19,678 bases of DNA from Anaerolineae bacterium. GTDB lineage: Bacteria > Chloroflexota > Anaerolineae > 4572-78 > J111. Under the pieces are notes generated by a model that was not told where the DNA came from, ran no database searches, and was given only the letters and a program-made list of their open reading frames with translations. The stretch covers positions 1 through 19,678 of the forward strand of contig JAGRCC010000273.1 of NCBI GenBank assembly GCA_020433785.1, read 5' to 3'. The position numbers and the translations under genes are program-made. Positions 18,128 through 19,678 of this stretch are shown in pieces (within the stretch, counting starts at the first letter, position 1; each line of letters opens with the position of its first letter).

Positions 18128-18958
18128 ATGGGGCAAAAACATATATTAATTGTTGACGATGATAAAAGCATATTGCGAATGTTAGAATTTGGTCTTAAGA
18201 AATTAGGAGCAAATTATCAAATTTCTACGGCAGAAAATATGACCAGCGCCTTACGCCAGATCGAACAAAACTCAATTGATCTGATCATAACCGACTACAT
18301 GATGCCCGGCATGACCGGCGTCGATCTGGTGCGGGCGGTTCGGCGCATTTCCCCGGCGACTCAGGTTGTGCTGATGACGGCCTACGGCACCAACAAACTG
18401 CGCGATACCACCGACAATTTGCACATTGACGGCTATCTTAGTAAACCGTTTACGATGGACCAAATCAGAGATATTGTACGCCAATCGGCTACGTCTATTG
18501 TTGAGGATCCGGTTGCCGAGCCGGATGGGGCCTATACGCTTGATGAAACAGGGGCTACTGTTCGCCCGGCCCCGATGGATGAAAAATCTACCGAATATGT
18601 ATCGGTTATCGAACATCTACATCAGCTCCAGATCAATGCGGGCAGCCGAGCCGTTATGCTGATTAACAATCAAGGCATGTCAGTTCAAGTAGTTGGTGAA
18701 ATAACCGCTTCAAAAATCAGCCAGATTTGCGAGTTAGTCGCCGACAATCATTACGGTCCGGCCAAGTTGGCCCATTTGCTTGATAATAAGAAACCCTTTA
18801 AAGCCAGCTTTTACGAGGGCGACTCCTACAATTTGTATATATGTGATGTCAACGGAAAATGTCTGCTGGCGGTAGTCTTCGACGTCAAGTTACGGCCCGG
18901 CGTCGTGTGGTTCTATACCAAACAAACGGCGACGGCGTTGGAGCCTTTGATTGTGTAG
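18128..18958 (+). CDS. Response regulator: receiver domain plus C-terminal roadblock/LC7-like domain
   Basis: This 276-aa protein has an N-terminal CheY-like receiver (about 4-120) with the acidic pocket Asp10-12, phosphoacceptor Asp56 (ITDYMMPG), Thr84 and Lys106 (LSKPF), all in place. A proline- and aspartate-rich linker (about 120-155) leads to a C-terminal domain (about 158-276) with the alternating strand-helix pattern of roadblock/LC7 proteins: AVMLINNQGMSVQVVG, a helix, FYEGDSYNLYICDV, then LLAVVFDVKL. Roadblock domains bind small GTPases of the MglA type in bacteria, so the output is probably protein-protein rather than DNA binding. The partner kinase is not in the window. ATG 18128 has AGAGG 7 nt upstream. 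An out-of-frame ATG 4 nt earlier opens only 10 codons. The gene is followed by a low-complexity tract and a terminator. Confidence 0.9.
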   Translation: MGQKHILIVDDDKSILRMLEFGLKKLGANYQISTAENMTSALRQIEQNSIDLIITDYMMPGMTGVDLVRAVRRISPATQVVLMTAYGTNKLRDTTDNLHIDGYLSKPFTMDQIRDIVRQSATSIVEDPVAEPDGAYTLDETGATVRPAPMDEKSTEYVSVIEHLHQLQINAGSRAVMLINNQGMSVQVVGEITASKISQICELVADNHYGPAKLAHLLDNKKPFKASFYEGDSYNLYICDVNGKCLLAVVFDVKLRPGVVWFYTKQTATALEPLIV

Positions 18959-19035
18959 GAGTTAGTTGGTTAAGTTGTTTGTTGGCTGGTTGGCTAAAAT
19001 CCACCCGACCAACCCCCTAACCATCCAACCTTCCA
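18958..19035. repeat. Low-complexity G/T-rich then C/A-rich intergenic tract
   Basis: Bases 18958-18996 are made of TTGG/TTAG/GGCT words, and 18999-19035 of CCAACC/CCATCC words, so the two halves can fold imperfectly on each other. The first 15 bp equal 10729-10743 inside the GT gene, so the same type of tract occurs both between and within genes here. Confidence 0.6.
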
Positions 19036-19047
19036 ACGACCCAAATA

Positions 19048-19082
19048 AAAAAGCGCACAGATAAAATTTCTGTGCGCTTTTT
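19048..19082. terminator. Bidirectional rho-independent terminator
   Basis: A 14-bp stem (19048-19061 with 19069-19082) with core AGCGCACAGA and a 7-nt loop. A-runs on the left and T-runs on the right give a U-tract in both directions. It separates the converging response-regulator and pntB genes. Confidence 0.88.
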
Positions 19083-19097
19083 ATATTATTAGATGGC

Positions 19098-19678
19098 TTA
19101 ACCTTCTTTGAATTCTCTCACCAAACCTTGCACACTCGCCTTGGCGTCGCCGAAAAGCATCCGGGCGTTATCCTTGAAGAATAGTGGATTTTCTACCCCG
19201 GCGAACCCGGCCCGCATCGACCGTTTGAGGACAATCACCGTGCGGGCAAGATCGACATTGATGATCGGCATGCCGTAGAGCGGGCTGGCCTCATCTTCGC
19301 GGGCGGCGGGATTGACCACATCATTCGCGCCGACCACAATACACACATCGACCGTTTCCATAATGGGGTTGATGTCGTCCATCTCGACCAGTTGGTCGTA
19401 AGGCACATTGGCCTCGGCCAAAAGGACGTTCATGTGGCCGGGCATCCGGCCCGCCACCGGGTGAATGGCATAGCTCACGTCGGCCCCGTTGTGTTCCAGC
19501 AGTTCCCCCAACTCGCGGACGGCGTGCTGCGCTTGAGCCACAGCCAGCCCATACCCCGGCACAAAGACCACCGAGCTGGCCGCTTCCAATACCAGATAAG
19601 CATCCTCGGCCGAGATCGGTTTGGCTTCACCTTCGACGGCCGTACCGCCGCCGGTGGCCGAGCCAAAGCCGCTGAACA
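19098..19678 (-). CDS. pntB: NAD(P) transhydrogenase subunit beta, C-terminal part (5' end outside window)
   Basis: PntB and PntA form the proton-translocating transhydrogenase of the cytoplasmic membrane, which passes hydride between NADH and NADP+. The window holds about the last 192 residues: a short Gly/Ala-rich hinge and then the whole NADP(H)-binding domain III. The domain shows FVPGYGLAVAQAQ, the segment HPVAGRMPGHMNVLLAEA, GANDVVNPAARED, YGMPIINVD, LKRSM and FFKDNARMLFGDAK, all strongly conserved in the family. The frame is open to the window edge with no start, so the gene continues off the right side; a pntA gene is expected further in that direction, upstream of it. The end at 19098 is followed by the terminator at 19048-19082. 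Identity is firm. Confidence 0.96.
   Translation of the reverse strand, partial: FSGFGSATGGGTAVEGEAKPISAEDAYLVLEAASSVVFVPGYGLAVAQAQHAVRELGELLEHNGADVSYAIHPVAGRMPGHMNVLLAEANVPYDQLVEMDDINPIMETVDVCIVVGANDVVNPAAREDEASPLYGMPIINVDLARTVIVLKRSMRAGFAGVENPLFFKDNARMLFGDAKASVQGLVREFKEG

Noticed and set aside
18124..18156. Out-of-frame ATG 4 nt before the response-regulator start
   Set aside because: It opens only 10 codons and is too close to the SD; the ATG at 18128 has proper spacing and the receiver frame.

Overview
The window looks like a piece of a chromosome from an uncultured member of the Chloroflexota, probably Anaerolineae-like. This is an inference from gene content: very large GT-C-type membrane proteins with long C-terminal extracytoplasmic regions, a DUF2079 protein, a receiver-roadblock response regulator, PntB-type transhydrogenase and moderate GC. 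No rRNA or other taxonomic marker is present. There is no phage, plasmid, IS element, tRNA or CRISPR array.

Left part (1-3083): the acidic tail of an unidentified protein ends at 215 and is followed by a rho-independent terminator. Next comes a tandem adenylate kinase, with two complete zinc-LID Adk units in one 475-aa chain. It converges through a long inverted repeat on a small minus-strand protein. A plus-strand remnant resembling the C-terminus of a SAM methyltransferase lies in the divergent gap, followed by a SET-domain lysine-methyltransferase-like protein and a strong terminator.

Middle part (3119-8058, plus strand): a close-packed set encodes an SLC13-type permease with two RCK_C domains, an MFS permease and an alpha/beta hydrolase. 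A separately promoted PAS-like protein with a zinc-binding tail follows.

Right-centre part (8073-17297, minus strand): four collinear genes encode an envelope-glycosylation-like set. From the promoter they are a polytopic membrane protein with a C-terminal ILEI/FAM3-like domain, a cyclic-nucleotide-binding coiled-coil protein with its own promoter, a DUF2079 membrane protein, and an ArnT/PMT-like (GT39/GT83-type) glycosyltransferase. The last two share C-terminal beta-sandwich-like modules. Both also carry short heptanucleotide tandem repeats inside their reading frames. The GATGAAT heptamer occurs three times, each time next to a G/T-rich low-complexity tract that encodes a Pro/His/Gln-rich linker in front of a membrane helix. 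Unrelated heptamers, CGTAAAA and GGAGTTT, occur elsewhere in the same genes. This is the least ordinary feature of the window.

Right part (17323-19678): back-to-back promoters separate the glycosylation set from a plus-strand membrane-anchored protein with four DnaJ-type CxxCxGxG repeats but no J domain. A receiver-roadblock response regulator follows. A low-complexity intergenic tract sharing a 15-bp word with the repeat tract in the GT gene, a bidirectional terminator, and the 3' part of pntB on the minus strand, running off the window, complete the layout.
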